Shown piece after piece: positions 1-8,418 of a DNA stretch of 64,000 nt. This DNA comes from an uncultured Clostridia bacterium (GTDB lineage: Bacteria > Bacillota > Clostridia > Christensenellales > Aristaeellaceae). The notes beneath the pieces were generated by a model. That model did no database searches and was not told the origin of the DNA. It saw only the letters and a program-made list of their open reading frames with translations. The stretch spans positions 1-64,000 of the forward strand of contig CAKUFA010000003.1 of NCBI GenBank assembly GCA_934647165.1, in the 5' to 3' direction. Positions within the stretch are counted from its first letter, which is position 1. Each line of letters begins with the position of its first letter. A program made the translations under genes and the position numbers.

Positions 1-129
1 CAGTATATTACGGGACTTGGCATCGCAGAGTTCGATGATGTGTTCGGTAATACGATGGGCGGATGGATCGGTGTGCTGGTGGCCTGGACGTGGTTGAGCA
101 GAAAAATGAGCTTGAAAAATAGAGCATGA
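1..129 (+). CDS. VanZ-like family membrane protein, C-terminal end only
   Basis: The window opens inside a gene and 42 codons remain before a TGA. The visible residues contain the pattern EFDDVFGNTMGGWIGVL, which resembles the last transmembrane helix of VanZ-like proteins, where an E-F-D-D stretch precedes N-T-x-G-G-x-x-G. These are small multi-helix membrane proteins; some family members raise teicoplanin resistance, but most have no assigned role. A basic tail (SRKMSLKN) follows the helix, as expected for a cytoplasmic C-terminus. The start and the other helices lie outside the window, so the family call rests on one motif. Confidence 0.6.
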   Translation, partial: QYITGLGIAEFDDVFGNTMGGWIGVLVAWTWLSRKMSLKNRA

Positions 130-249
130 CCTATATAAAGGTTTACTAGCGTTTGGGCTGTTCTCGAACAAGATTCCACCTGTATTCAGCAGCACTTCTT
201 TTTTGATTACTGTGAAAAAAATCATCCGACATTTTCCAATAGTGATCAT

Positions 250-567
250 ATGCTGAAGCTCCGGCTTCAGATGGCAAAGAGCTCCGTCAAGAAATACCAG
301 GCAGCGGAACGCTGTGCCTGCCCGGACGGCAGAGTCAGAGGACGGTTCCAGTCTACGGAACAAGCCGCACCGGACGCTACTTTGGCCGGAACATCCAGTT
401 GCAGAATCTGCCGCAGAACCACATCTCCACGCTGGAGCAGGCACGGGAACTGGTAAAGATGGGCTGCTTTGACATGGTGGAGAGCATCTACGGCAACACA
501 CCGGATGTCCTTTCCCAGCTCATCCGCACCATGCTCATTCCGAGGGATGGATGCGAGTTCATCGTAT
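250..567 (+). pseudogene. Remnant of a phage-type family A DNA polymerase, frameshifted and truncated
   Basis: Two reading frames together match one stretch of the phage-type DNA polymerase I family. The first carries LQMAKSSVKKYQAAERC and CPDGRVRG. The second continues with RTGRYFGRNIQLQNLPQNH and TPDVLSQLIRTMLIP, ending at CEFIVSD, where family members normally continue into the D-F-S-x-I-E-A-R catalytic motif. The frames join at about position 352, where one T appears to be missing (cagtctac in place of an expected cagttctac). The upstream exonuclease-like region and the downstream palm domain are absent. This is a dead relic of a prophage or integrated element and cannot make an active enzyme. 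The second frame happens to stay open into the next gene, which is coincidental. Confidence 0.8.
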
Positions 568-659
568 CTGATTTACAGATAAGCTTTCAAAGCCACGACA
601 GCATGAATACCTGGTCAATGGGACAAACTGTTTCCGATAAAAGGAAGGAGCGAAGACCC

Positions 660-1229
660 ATGAAAGAAAAGAAGCAGGACAGCAGCGTGCGCGCCACGGT
701 TGGAGGAAGACAGCTGCTGCTAGGCGTGGTGACGTTGGCTGTGATGACGGCGGTATTCGCTGCGGGGCTATCGCCAAGAAAGAATGCGGAAATGGATACG
801 GCACAGGTGCGAACAGATGATGCAATGCATTTGGATGCTGCTTGCCAGGTGGTGCAAACGCTGCATTTTTTACCTTGTGGACATACATTGACCCGTCGCC
901 AGTCGCTGCCGACGGAACTTGCAGGCAAGGGACGTGAGGAAGCAGAGGCAATTTATCGTGACTATCAAGTGGTGGGCTTTTCAGCAACGGAACTGACCAT
1001 GGAGCGCTCGCTTGAACTTTTCTGCCCGGAGCATGTGGTGCTGAAACCCGACGAAACAGGCCAGCTTTGTGTCTATCAGAACCGTTATGGCGAATCAATG
1101 GCACTTTTGCATGAGTTGGAGATAACGACGACTTCCTTACCGGCCAGTTATCAGGAAGAGATTCGCCCGGGCAAAGCGTTCTCAAACGTGCAGGAATTGG
1201 AGACGTGGCTGGAGTCGGTGGAAAGCTGA
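660..1229 (+). CDS. Membrane-anchored protein with BofC-like C-terminal domain
   Basis: This 189-residue protein has a short basic N-terminus, one hydrophobic segment at about residues 18-38 and an extracytoplasmic remainder. The second half contains LELFCPEHVVLK and a following V-Y-Q-N-R-Y-G strand, a layout resembling BofC C-terminal domains of spore formers. In Bacillus, BofC lies in the intermembrane space of the forespore and restrains the SpoIVB protease; whether this protein does so is inference. The ATG was chosen because aaggaaggag lies 9 nt upstream; the same frame is open further upstream only because it runs through the polymerase remnant. A hairpin terminator follows. The product is clearly a single-pass exported protein, while the family call is tentative. 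Confidence 0.6.
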   Translation: MKEKKQDSSVRATVGGRQLLLGVVTLAVMTAVFAAGLSPRKNAEMDTAQVRTDDAMHLDAACQVVQTLHFLPCGHTLTRRQSLPTELAGKGREEAEAIYRDYQVVGFSATELTMERSLELFCPEHVVLKPDETGQLCVYQNRYGESMALLHELEITTTSLPASYQEEIRPGKAFSNVQELETWLESVES

Positions 1230-1276
1230 ACATACTCTTGTCCATTACTAGAAGAGAAAAATGAGTATGGATTAAC

Positions 1277-1324
1277 AAAAAGCTGGAGATCAGCCTGAAA
1301 TGGCAAGGTCTCCAGCTTTTTTGG
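1277..1324 (+). terminator. Rho-independent terminator, probably bidirectional
   Basis: AGCTGGAGA and TCTCCAGCT form a perfect 9-bp stem followed by TTTTTT. The A-run before the left arm gives a U-run on the opposite strand, so it can also serve the converging LysM gene. Confidence 0.85.
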
Positions 1325-1362
1325 TTTCTATCGGTTATTGGCTGTTCGGACTTGTCATGAAA

Positions 1363-2124
1363 TCACGGAATACAAATCACTGTGCCGGAGGAAAAGTCGG
1401 TTGGCAGCAGTGTTGGGTTGAGCATCATCAGAAAAGCACGGGTTGTGCCGAACTTGACGGCGAGACTTGCCAGGGTTTCGCCGGGTTGAATGGTGTAGCT
1501 TTTGCGAAGACCGCAAATCTGCCGCGTACCGGCGGGTGGTGCACAGTAGGGCGTGCCGGCAGACAAGGCGCCGGGACGCAGGGCGGGATTACTGGCGCGC
1601 ATGGCACGGTAGCTCACGTTGTTGTCCACCAGCAGATCCACATAGGTTTGCCCGGCCTGAACACGCTTGGCTTCATAGCCGATGGGACAGGAAAGGCCGA
1701 CGCTGGGGGATGAGGGGAGCGTCGGTGTAACAGTGTTGTCATCGTCTGCAGTGCCATCCTTTACGCTTTGCTCCGGTACGCAGAGCACCTGGCCAATCCG
1801 CAGATCGTTGGCGGAAACACCAGGGTTGCGTTCCTGCAATTCATAGGTGGTCACACCCATGGCAGCGGCGATGGACTGGAAGGAATCGCCCGCTTTCACG
1901 GTGTAGCGTTCCCCACTGATGCAGGTGTAAACATTGCTCGGGAGACAGATTTCTGTTCCGGCGGGCAGGGAAGAAAAGTCCACACCGGGATTGAGTACGG
2001 TGATGGCCTGGGCAGTGGTGCCCTGTGCAAGGGATACGGATGCAAGGGTGTCGCCCTCCTGCCATACGTAGTAGCCTGCGCCGCGCGGGCATACCCGGTG
2101 CTGCGAATTGATGCTGTTTTGCAT
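1363..2124 (-). CDS. Multi-LysM peptidoglycan-binding protein
   Basis: The 253-residue product is built almost entirely of LysM-type modules, about four. They begin near YYVWQEGDTLASVS, YTVKAGDSFQSIAAAMG, KRVQAGQTYVDLL and YTIQPGETLASLAVKFG, and each ends in a G-x-x-x-C-x-P strand. LysM modules bind N-acetylglucosamine-containing glycans such as peptidoglycan. There is no signal peptide and no catalytic domain. In spore formers such leaderless LysM proteins are often spore coat or cortex components (SafA-like), which would fit but is inference. The ATG was chosen for its aaaggagg site 6-7 nt upstream; an in-frame extension to 2223 has no ribosome-binding site. It is divergent from argF and convergent with the BofC-like gene. 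Confidence 0.8.
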   Translation of the reverse strand: MQNSINSQHRVCPRGAGYYVWQEGDTLASVSLAQGTTAQAITVLNPGVDFSSLPAGTEICLPSNVYTCISGERYTVKAGDSFQSIAAAMGVTTYELQERNPGVSANDLRIGQVLCVPEQSVKDGTADDDNTVTPTLPSSPSVGLSCPIGYEAKRVQAGQTYVDLLVDNNVSYRAMRASNPALRPGALSAGTPYCAPPAGTRQICGLRKSYTIQPGETLASLAVKFGTTRAFLMMLNPTLLPTDFSSGTVICIP

Positions 2125-2154
2125 TGCTGGTAACCTCCTTTTCCATTTTGCTGA

Positions 2155-2183
2155 TTCCCTACGCCTCCAATTTATGATATAAT
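2155..2183 (+). promoter_or_regulatory. Candidate promoter for argF-carAB
   Basis: A perfect TATAAT at 2178-2183 lies upstream of argF; the -35 region at proper spacing (TTCCCT) is poor. It would give a leader of about 125 nt. That leader contains a T-run (2257-2263) but no convincing terminator hairpin, ARG box or PyrR site was recognised. Confidence 0.45.
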
Positions 2184-2316
2184 GAAAAATAGGTGCAAAG
2201 GCAACGCAAATCGCTGCATGCAATAAGCCGATGCCGAAATTTTTTTGCCCGTCTCTTTACAAGCGGCGGGTTTCCATGTATGCTGGATGATGATCTGAAT
2301 CATGGAGGATGATCGC

Positions 2317-3222
2317 GTGAAACATCTGCTGAAACTGATGGATTTGACGGACAAAGAAATCCTCGACCTGCTGGACTTGGCGGATAAGCTCAAAGCGGAG
2401 AACAAGGCGGGTATTCCGCATCCGCTGCTTAAGGGAAAAACGCTTGGAATGATTTTTGAAAAAGCTTCCACAAGAACCCGCGTCAGCTTTGAAACGGGCA
2501 TGTACCAGTTGGGCGGGCACGCGCTGTTCCTTTCCAGCCGGGATTTGCAGATTGGCCGGGGGGAACCGGTGGAGGATACTGCCCGCGTGCTTAGCCGGTA
2601 TCTGGATGGCATCATGATCCGCACTTTTGCACAGCGAGAAGTGGAGGATCTGGCAAAGTATGGCTCTATTCCGGTTATCAATGGATTGACGGATCTGTGC
2701 CATCCCTGCCAGGTGCTGGCGGATTTGCAGACTGTACGGGAATATAAGCACCACCTGGATGGACTGAACGTGTGCTATATCGGCGATGGCAACAACATGG
2801 CCAATTCGCTGATCGTAGGCTTCCTGAAGGTTGGGGCACACGTGGCGGTTGCCTGCCCGAAGGGGTATCAGCCGGATGAAAGCGTGCTGGCTTTCGCAGC
2901 ACAATATTCCGGCCAATTTGTGCTGACGGAGAGCCCGGCCGAAGCTGCTGCGGACGCCGACGTGATTTTCACCGATGTATGGGCGTCCATGGGGCAGGAA
3001 GAGGAACGGGCTGCGCGGGCAAAGGTTTTTGCAGGATATCAAATTAACCAGGCGCTGCTCAATGCAGCACACAAGGGGTGCATGGTGCAGCACTGCCTGC
3101 CTGCACATAGGGGTGAGGAAATCACAGCGGATGTTTTCGAAGCCCATGCAAATGAAATTTTTGATGAAGCGGAAAACCGGCTTCATGCCCAGAAAGCCGT
3201 GCTGGTCAGCACCATGAAATGA
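2317..3222 (+). CDS. argF: Ornithine carbamoyltransferase
   Basis: This enzyme transfers the carbamoyl group of carbamoyl phosphate to ornithine, giving citrulline in arginine synthesis. The family signatures are all present in order: STRTR in FEKASTRTRVSFETG for carbamoyl-phosphate binding, HPCQVLADL, DVWASMGQEEE and the ornithine-binding HCLPAHRGEE. At 301 residues the length is normal. The GTG at 2317 is preferred because GGAGGA lies 8 nt upstream and the product then begins MKHLLKLMDLTD like its homologues. An ATG at 2302 in the same frame is possible but has no such site. The gene is followed after 12 nt by carA and then carB, so the operon makes carbamoyl phosphate and uses it at once. 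Confidence 0.95.
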   Translation: MKHLLKLMDLTDKEILDLLDLADKLKAENKAGIPHPLLKGKTLGMIFEKASTRTRVSFETGMYQLGGHALFLSSRDLQIGRGEPVEDTARVLSRYLDGIMIRTFAQREVEDLAKYGSIPVINGLTDLCHPCQVLADLQTVREYKHHLDGLNVCYIGDGNNMANSLIVGFLKVGAHVAVACPKGYQPDESVLAFAAQYSGQFVLTESPAEAAADADVIFTDVWASMGQEEERAARAKVFAGYQINQALLNAAHKGCMVQHCLPAHRGEEITADVFEAHANEIFDEAENRLHAQKAVLVSTMK

Positions 3223-3234
3223 GGAAGAGATACA

Positions 3235-4323
3235 ATGAGCAAAAAGGGATATCTCCTGCTGGCGGATGGCCAGCTGTTTGAGGGCGAATTGCGGGGCGCG
3301 CACAAGAACGTGATGGCGGAGCTGGTGTTTACCACGGCCATGGTTGGCTATCTGGAAACACTCACGGATCCAAGCTATGAAGGGCAGATTGTCATCCAAA
3401 CGTTCCCCACAATCGGCAATTACGGCGTGATCCCGGAGGATTTTGAGAGCGGAAAACCATGGCTCAGCGGCTATATCGCCCGGGAAATCTGTGACGATCC
3501 GAACAATTTCCGCTGCCAGGGCAAGTTGGATGATTTCCTGCGCGACAAGGGTATTCCCTGCCTGACCGGCGTGGACACACGCGCACTGACCCGGCGCATC
3601 CGCTCTGCGGGCGTGATGAATGCGGCAATTTTGACTGAAAAACCCAAAGACATTGCAGCCATGGCCGAGGAGCTGCGTCACTTGCCTTTCCATCCTGCCG
3701 TACAGGATGTGAGCTGCGAGGGCACGGTGGACGATGGCATGCAAGGAAAGTATCACGTGGTGCTGTGGGATTTTGGCGCCAAGGCCAATATCCGCCGAGA
3801 GCTTGAGAAGCGTGGCTGCCATGTGACAAGCGTGAACGCCGATGCAACGTGCGAGGACATCCTTGCTCTGAACCCTGACGGCATTATGCTTTCTAACGGC
3901 CCGGGCGATCCGGCGGACAACGTGGGCATCATCGAGCAGCTGCGGGCGCTGTGCACGCATCGCATTCCCACTTTCGGCATCTGCCTGGGACACCAGCTGC
4001 TGGCATTGAGCCAGGGGGCATCTACCCGCAAGCTGAAGTACGGCCATCGCGGCGCAAATCAGCCGGCCAAAGATGTGAAAACCGGCCTGAGCTATATGAC
4101 CAGCCAGAACCATGGCTATGCGGTGGACAGCGATACCTTGCCTGCCAACGCATCGCTGCGCTTTATCAATGGCAACGACGGCACCTGCGAGGGCGTGGAT
4201 TATACGGATATGCCCGCATTTTCGGTGCAGTTTCATCCGGAAGCTGCCGGCGGTCCGCTGGACACGCGTTTCCTGTTTGACCGGTTTATTGCATTGATGG
4301 GAGGAAACAAAGTATGCCACTGA
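3235..4323 (+). CDS. carA: Carbamoyl-phosphate synthase small (glutaminase) subunit
   Basis: CarA hydrolyses glutamine and channels ammonia to CarB. The 362-residue protein has the N-terminal CPSase domain (LADGQLFEGE, MVGYLETLTDPSYEGQI) and a C-terminal class I glutamine amidotransferase with the nucleophile in GICLGHQLLAL and the His/Glu pair in QFHPEAAGG. A GAGGAAGAG site precedes the ATG. The gene overlaps the start of carB by 10 nt, indicating translational coupling. The downstream large subunit is fused to a DapF domain, so this operon is linked to arginine, pyrimidine and diaminopimelate synthesis. Confidence 0.96.
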   Translation: MSKKGYLLLADGQLFEGELRGAHKNVMAELVFTTAMVGYLETLTDPSYEGQIVIQTFPTIGNYGVIPEDFESGKPWLSGYIAREICDDPNNFRCQGKLDDFLRDKGIPCLTGVDTRALTRRIRSAGVMNAAILTEKPKDIAAMAEELRHLPFHPAVQDVSCEGTVDDGMQGKYHVVLWDFGAKANIRRELEKRGCHVTSVNADATCEDILALNPDGIMLSNGPGDPADNVGIIEQLRALCTHRIPTFGICLGHQLLALSQGASTRKLKYGHRGANQPAKDVKTGLSYMTSQNHGYAVDSDTLPANASLRFINGNDGTCEGVDYTDMPAFSVQFHPEAAGGPLDTRFLFDRFIALMGGNKVCH

Positions 4324-7300
4324 ATCCTGAATTGCATCGGGTAATGATTATTGGTTCAGGCCCTATCGTGATTGGTCAGGCGGCAGAATTTGACTATGCC
4401 GGTTCCCAGGCCTGCCGCGCGCTGAAGGACGCAGGGCTTGAGGTGGTGTTGGTGAACCCCAATCCCGCGACCATCATGACGGATCATGCCTCGGCGGACA
4501 AGATTTACATTGAACCCTTGACGCTGGAAACACTGCGCCGCATTATCATCAAAGAAAAGCCGGACAGCCTGCTGTCCACCCTGGGTGGTCAGAGCGGGTT
4601 GACGCTTTCCATGCAGCTTGCCAAGGAGGGATTCCTGGAGCAGCACGGCGTGAAGTTGCTGGGCGCCAAATGCGAAACCATTGAAAAGGCGGAGGATCGT
4701 CTGCTGTTCAAGGAAACCATGCAGCGCATCCATCAGCCGGTGATCCCCAGTGAGATTGTGGAAACAGTGCCGGAGGCGCTGCGCGTGGCTGATGAAATCG
4801 GCTATCCGGTGATTGTGCGCCCGGCCTATACCCTGGGCGGCAGCGGCGGCGGCATCTGCCAGAATGTGGAAGAATTGCGCGAGATTGCGGAAAACGGCCT
4901 GCGTCTTTCGCCGATCACGCAAATTCTGGTGGAAAAGTGCATCTCCGGTTGGAAGGAAATCGAATTCGAGGTCATGCGGGACAGCCTGGGCAACGTGGTG
5001 GCTGTATGCTCCATGGAAAACATTGACCCTGTGGGCGTGCACACCGGCGATTCCATTGTTGTTGCGCCTGCACTGACGCTTGCGGACAAGGAATACCAGA
5101 TGCTGCGCCGCGCAGCGCTGGATATCATCACGGCCTTGGAAGTGGAGGGCGGCTGCAACTGCCAGTTTGCACTGAATCCGGATTCCTTTGAATATGCGGT
5201 GATTGAGGTTAATCCCCGTGTGAGCCGCTCTTCTGCCCTGGCCAGCAAGGCCACAGGCTATCCCATTGCCAAGTGTGCGGCACAGATCGCCATCGGTTAT
5301 ACGCTGGATGAAATGAAAAACGCCGTGACCGGGAAAACCTGCGCCTGCTTTGAGCCTGCGCTGGACTACATTGTAGCCAAGCTGCCCAAGTGGCCGTTTG
5401 ACAAGTTTGTTTACGGTAAACGCACACTGGGTACGCAGATGAAAGCCACGGGCGAAGTGATGGCCATCGGTGTGAATGTGGAACAGGCACTGATGAAGGC
5501 TGTGCGCGGGGCGGAAATCGGGTGTGATACCCTGCGCATGAAGAGCATGGCGGAGAAGACAGACGAAGAGCTGCTCACGCTCATTGGCCAGTGCACGGAT
5601 CAGCGGATGTTTGCCATGTATGAAGCCATCGGCCGCGGCGTGACGCTGGAGAAGCTGCATGAGATTACAAAGATCGACTACTTCTTCCTGCATAAATATC
5701 TGAATTTGTACAACATGGAGCAGCGGCTGAAGGAAGGCAACGTGGATGCGGAGACCTATCTGCGCGCCAAGCGCATGGGGTATCCGGATAAGGCCATTGA
5801 ACGCCTGAGCGGCGAAAAGGTGCAGGCGCATCGCAGCCCTGTGTACAAAATGGTGGATACCTGCGCGGCGGAGTTTGCTGCCGAAACGCCGTATTTCTAC
5901 GCCACCTACGATGAGGAGAACGAGGCAGCAGAATTCCTGGCGGAGCGGCCGAAGAAGCCCTGCGTTGTGGTGTTGGGCTCCGGCCCCATCCGCATCGGCC
6001 AGGGCATCGAGTTCGACTATGCGTCCGTCCACTGCGTGTGGATGCTGAAAAAAGCCGGCTACGACGTGGTGATGATTAACAATAACCCTGAAACCGTGTC
6101 CACTGATTTCGACACCGCTGACCGGCTGTATTTTGAGCCGTTGACAGTGGAGGACGTGATGGGCGTGATTGCCACGGAGAAGCCTGTGGGCGTTGTGGCG
6201 GCCTTTGGCGGACAGACGGCAATCAAGCTGACCCGTGCGCTGAGCGAAAACGGGGTGCGGATTCTGGGGACTTCGGCGGATGCCATTGATGCGGCGGAGG
6301 ATCGCGAACGGTTTGATGCGGCAATGGAAAAATACGGCATCAAACGGCCGCAGGGCTGCACGGTGATGACCACAGAGGAAGCGCTGCATGCGGCGAATAC
6401 ACTGGGCTATCCCGTGCTGGTGCGCCCCAGCTATGTGCTGGGCGGACAGAACATGATTATCGCCTACCAGGACAGCGATATCATCGAATACATGAAAATC
6501 ATCCTTGCCCAGGGCATCGAAAATCCCATTTTGATTGACCAGTATCTGATGGGCATCGAAGCCGAGGCAGACGCCATCTGCGACGGGAAGGATGTGCTGA
6601 TCCCGGGCATTATGGAGCATGTGGAGCGCTCTGGCGTGCACTCCGGCGACTCTATTGCCGTTTATCCTGCATGGAACCTGACGGGAACCATTACCCAGCG
6701 GTTGATTGACGTGACGCGCAACATCGCCCTGGAACTCGGCACAGTGGGGCTGATTAACATTCAGTATATTGTGTACCGCAATGAGGTGTACGTCATTGAG
6801 GCAAATCCTCGCGCCAGCCGCACGGTACCCTACATCAGCAAGGTGACGGGCGTGCCTATGGTGGACTTGGCCGTGCGCGCCATGCTGGGCGAAAAACTGC
6901 GTGACATGGGCTATGGCACAGGCCTGTACCGCCAAAGCCCATACTTTGCGGTGAAGGTGCCCTGCTTCTCCTTTGAGAAGCTGGCTGACGTGGATACCCA
7001 TCTGGGGCCGGAAATGAAATCCACCGGCGAAGTGCTGGGTATTGGTACCAATTTGCAGGAAGCTGTATACAAGGGACTTGTAGCAGCAGGCTACAAGATG
7101 AGCCATCGCGGTGGCGTGCTGGTGTCTGTGCGGGATGTGGATAAGACAGAAGCGGTTGCCTGCGCGCGTCGATTTGCGGAGCTTGGCTTTAATCTCTTCG
7201 CAACCCCGGGCACGGCTAAGGCATTGGCTGCGCACGGCCTGTATGCTGCAACGGTGAAGCATGACGCCATGGAAAAGATGCTGGAGATGGATCAGGTTCA

Positions 7301-8339
7301 GTACGTGATTTCCACCTCCGCCAAGGGGCGCAACCCCAACCTGGAGTCTGTGCGCATGCGCCGCAAGGCGGTGGAACGCGGCATTCCGCTGTTTACCAGC
7401 CTAGATACGGCCAACGCGCTGGCACAGGCGCTCACTTCCCGCTACTCCCTGCAAAATGTAGAGCTGGTGGATATCAACAACATGCGTGTGAAGCGCAAGA
7501 AGCTTTCCTTTGTGAAAATGCGCGGAACGGGCAACGATTATCTCTATTTCGATTGCTTTGAGCAGACGGTGGAAAGCCCAGAATCCCTGGCCGTTCGCCT
7601 GTCTGACCGGCACAGCGGCGTTGGTGCGGACGGGGTGGTGCTGATTCTGCCCAGTACCCGTGCGGATGCGAAAATGCGTATGTTCAATGCGGATGGCAGC
7701 GAAGGCCAGGTGTCCGGCAATGCCATGCGGTGCGTAGCCAAGTATCTGTATGAATCAGGCCGCGCACGTAAAGACCGCCTGGAGCTGGAGGTTGGCACGG
7801 GGGTGAAGAGCGCGCAGCTGTTCATCCGGGAGGATACGGTGTTCTCTGTGCTGGTGGACATGGGGGTGCCGGAGTTTGCACCGGCTCGTATCCCTGTGAA
7901 GCTGGACGGCGAGCGCGTGATGATGCGCAAGGTTGTTCTGGCAGGTGAGGAGCGCGAAATCAGCTGCGTTTCCATGGGCAATCCGCATGTGGTGATGTTT
8001 GTGCCGGATGTGGATCGCATTGATCTGAAACGCATTGGCCCGGCTATTGAACAGGATCCGCTTTTCCCGCAGCGGGTGAATGTATCCTTCGCGCAGGTGA
8101 TTGATTGCAGCAGCATCAAAATGCGTGTGTGGGAGCGCGGCATTGGTGAAACGCAGGCCTGCGGTACGGGCGCGTGCGCTGTAGCTGTGGCGGCGGTGGA
8201 AAACGGTTTGTGCAGCCGTGGTGTGGATCTGGATATGCGCCTGCCTGGCGGCGTGTTGGTGGTGCGCTATGAACAGAACGGCCGCGTGTGGCTCACCGGC
8301 GATGCACAGACGGACTTTGAAGGAACGATTGAAATCTAA
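4314..8339 (+). CDS. carB: Carbamoyl-phosphate synthase large subunit fused to a diaminopimelate epimerase domain
   Basis: Residues 1 to about 1057 form a complete CarB: two ATP-grasp halves (glycine-rich loop TLGGSGGGICQN in the first; repeat starting VVVLGSGPIRIGQGIEFDY in the second) and the C-terminal MGS-like domain ending near LQNVELVDINN. It makes carbamoyl phosphate from bicarbonate, ATP and ammonia. With no stop codon, residues 1062-1341 continue as a full-length DapF-like domain (FVKMRGTGNDYLYFD, MRMFNADGSEGQ, VSMGNPHVV, GETQACGTGAC), the LL- to meso-diaminopimelate epimerase needed for lysine and peptidoglycan. In the DapF half the usual first catalytic Cys (Q-C-G-N) is Ser1134 (QVSGNAMRC), while the second, Cys1283, is present. 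An internal ATG at 7482 could start a free DapF but has only a poor ribosome site. Whether the epimerase is active is uncertain. Confidence 0.93.
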   Translation: MPLNPELHRVMIIGSGPIVIGQAAEFDYAGSQACRALKDAGLEVVLVNPNPATIMTDHASADKIYIEPLTLETLRRIIIKEKPDSLLSTLGGQSGLTLSMQLAKEGFLEQHGVKLLGAKCETIEKAEDRLLFKETMQRIHQPVIPSEIVETVPEALRVADEIGYPVIVRPAYTLGGSGGGICQNVEELREIAENGLRLSPITQILVEKCISGWKEIEFEVMRDSLGNVVAVCSMENIDPVGVHTGDSIVVAPALTLADKEYQMLRRAALDIITALEVEGGCNCQFALNPDSFEYAVIEVNPRVSRSSALASKATGYPIAKCAAQIAIGYTLDEMKNAVTGKTCACFEPALDYIVAKLPKWPFDKFVYGKRTLGTQMKATGEVMAIGVNVEQALMKAVRGAEIGCDTLRMKSMAEKTDEELLTLIGQCTDQRMFAMYEAIGRGVTLEKLHEITKIDYFFLHKYLNLYNMEQRLKEGNVDAETYLRAKRMGYPDKAIERLSGEKVQAHRSPVYKMVDTCAAEFAAETPYFYATYDEENEAAEFLAERPKKPCVVVLGSGPIRIGQGIEFDYASVHCVWMLKKAGYDVVMINNNPETVSTDFDTADRLYFEPLTVEDVMGVIATEKPVGVVAAFGGQTAIKLTRALSENGVRILGTSADAIDAAEDRERFDAAMEKYGIKRPQGCTVMTTEEALHAANTLGYPVLVRPSYVLGGQNMIIAYQDSDIIEYMKIILAQGIENPILIDQYLMGIEAEADAICDGKDVLIPGIMEHVERSGVHSGDSIAVYPAWNLTGTITQRLIDVTRNIALELGTVGLINIQYIVYRNEVYVIEANPRASRTVPYISKVTGVPMVDLAVRAMLGEKLRDMGYGTGLYRQSPYFAVKVPCFSFEKLADVDTHLGPEMKSTGEVLGIGTNLQEAVYKGLVAAGYKMSHRGGVLVSVRDVDKTEAVACARRFAELGFNLFATPGTAKALAAHGLYAATVKHDAMEKMLEMDQVQYVISTSAKGRNPNLESVRMRRKAVERGIPLFTSLDTANALAQALTSRYSLQNVELVDINNMRVKRKKLSFVKMRGTGNDYLYFDCFEQTVESPESLAVRLSDRHSGVGADGVVLILPSTRADAKMRMFNADGSEGQVSGNAMRCVAKYLYESGRARKDRLELEVGTGVKSAQLFIREDTVFSVLVDMGVPEFAPARIPVKLDGERVMMRKVVLAGEEREISCVSMGNPHVVMFVPDVDRIDLKRIGPAIEQDPLFPQRVNVSFAQVIDCSSIKMRVWERGIGETQACGTGACAVAVAAVENGLCSRGVDLDMRLPGGVLVVRYEQNGRVWLTGDAQTDFEGTIEI

Positions 8340-8347
8340 AAAGCAAA

Positions 8348-8389
8348 GCGCCCTTTCCATGAGTTTTCATGGAAGGGGCGCACTTTTTT
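8348..8389 (+). terminator. Rho-independent terminator of the argF-carA-carB operon
   Basis: GCGCCCTTTCCATG pairs with CATGGAAGGGGCGC (one T:G-type mismatch region) and is followed by CTTTTTT. It lies 8 nt after the fused gene. Confidence 0.88.
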
Positions 8390-8418
8390 GTATCATCAGC
8401 AACAGAAACAAGAAGGGG

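Noticed and set aside
399..1229. One continuous frame joining the phage polymerase remnant to the BofC-like protein
   Set aside because: The first part matches a phage polymerase and stops matching at CEFIVSD; the second has its own strong ribosome site and signal-anchor start at 660. The open junction is chance.
4356..7262. A reverse-strand open frame of 968 codons, and a similar one at 2257-4320
   Set aside because: They lie wholly antisense to carB, carA and argF, have compositions rich in His, Arg and Gln typical of shadow frames in GC-rich genes, and show no family motifs or ribosome sites.
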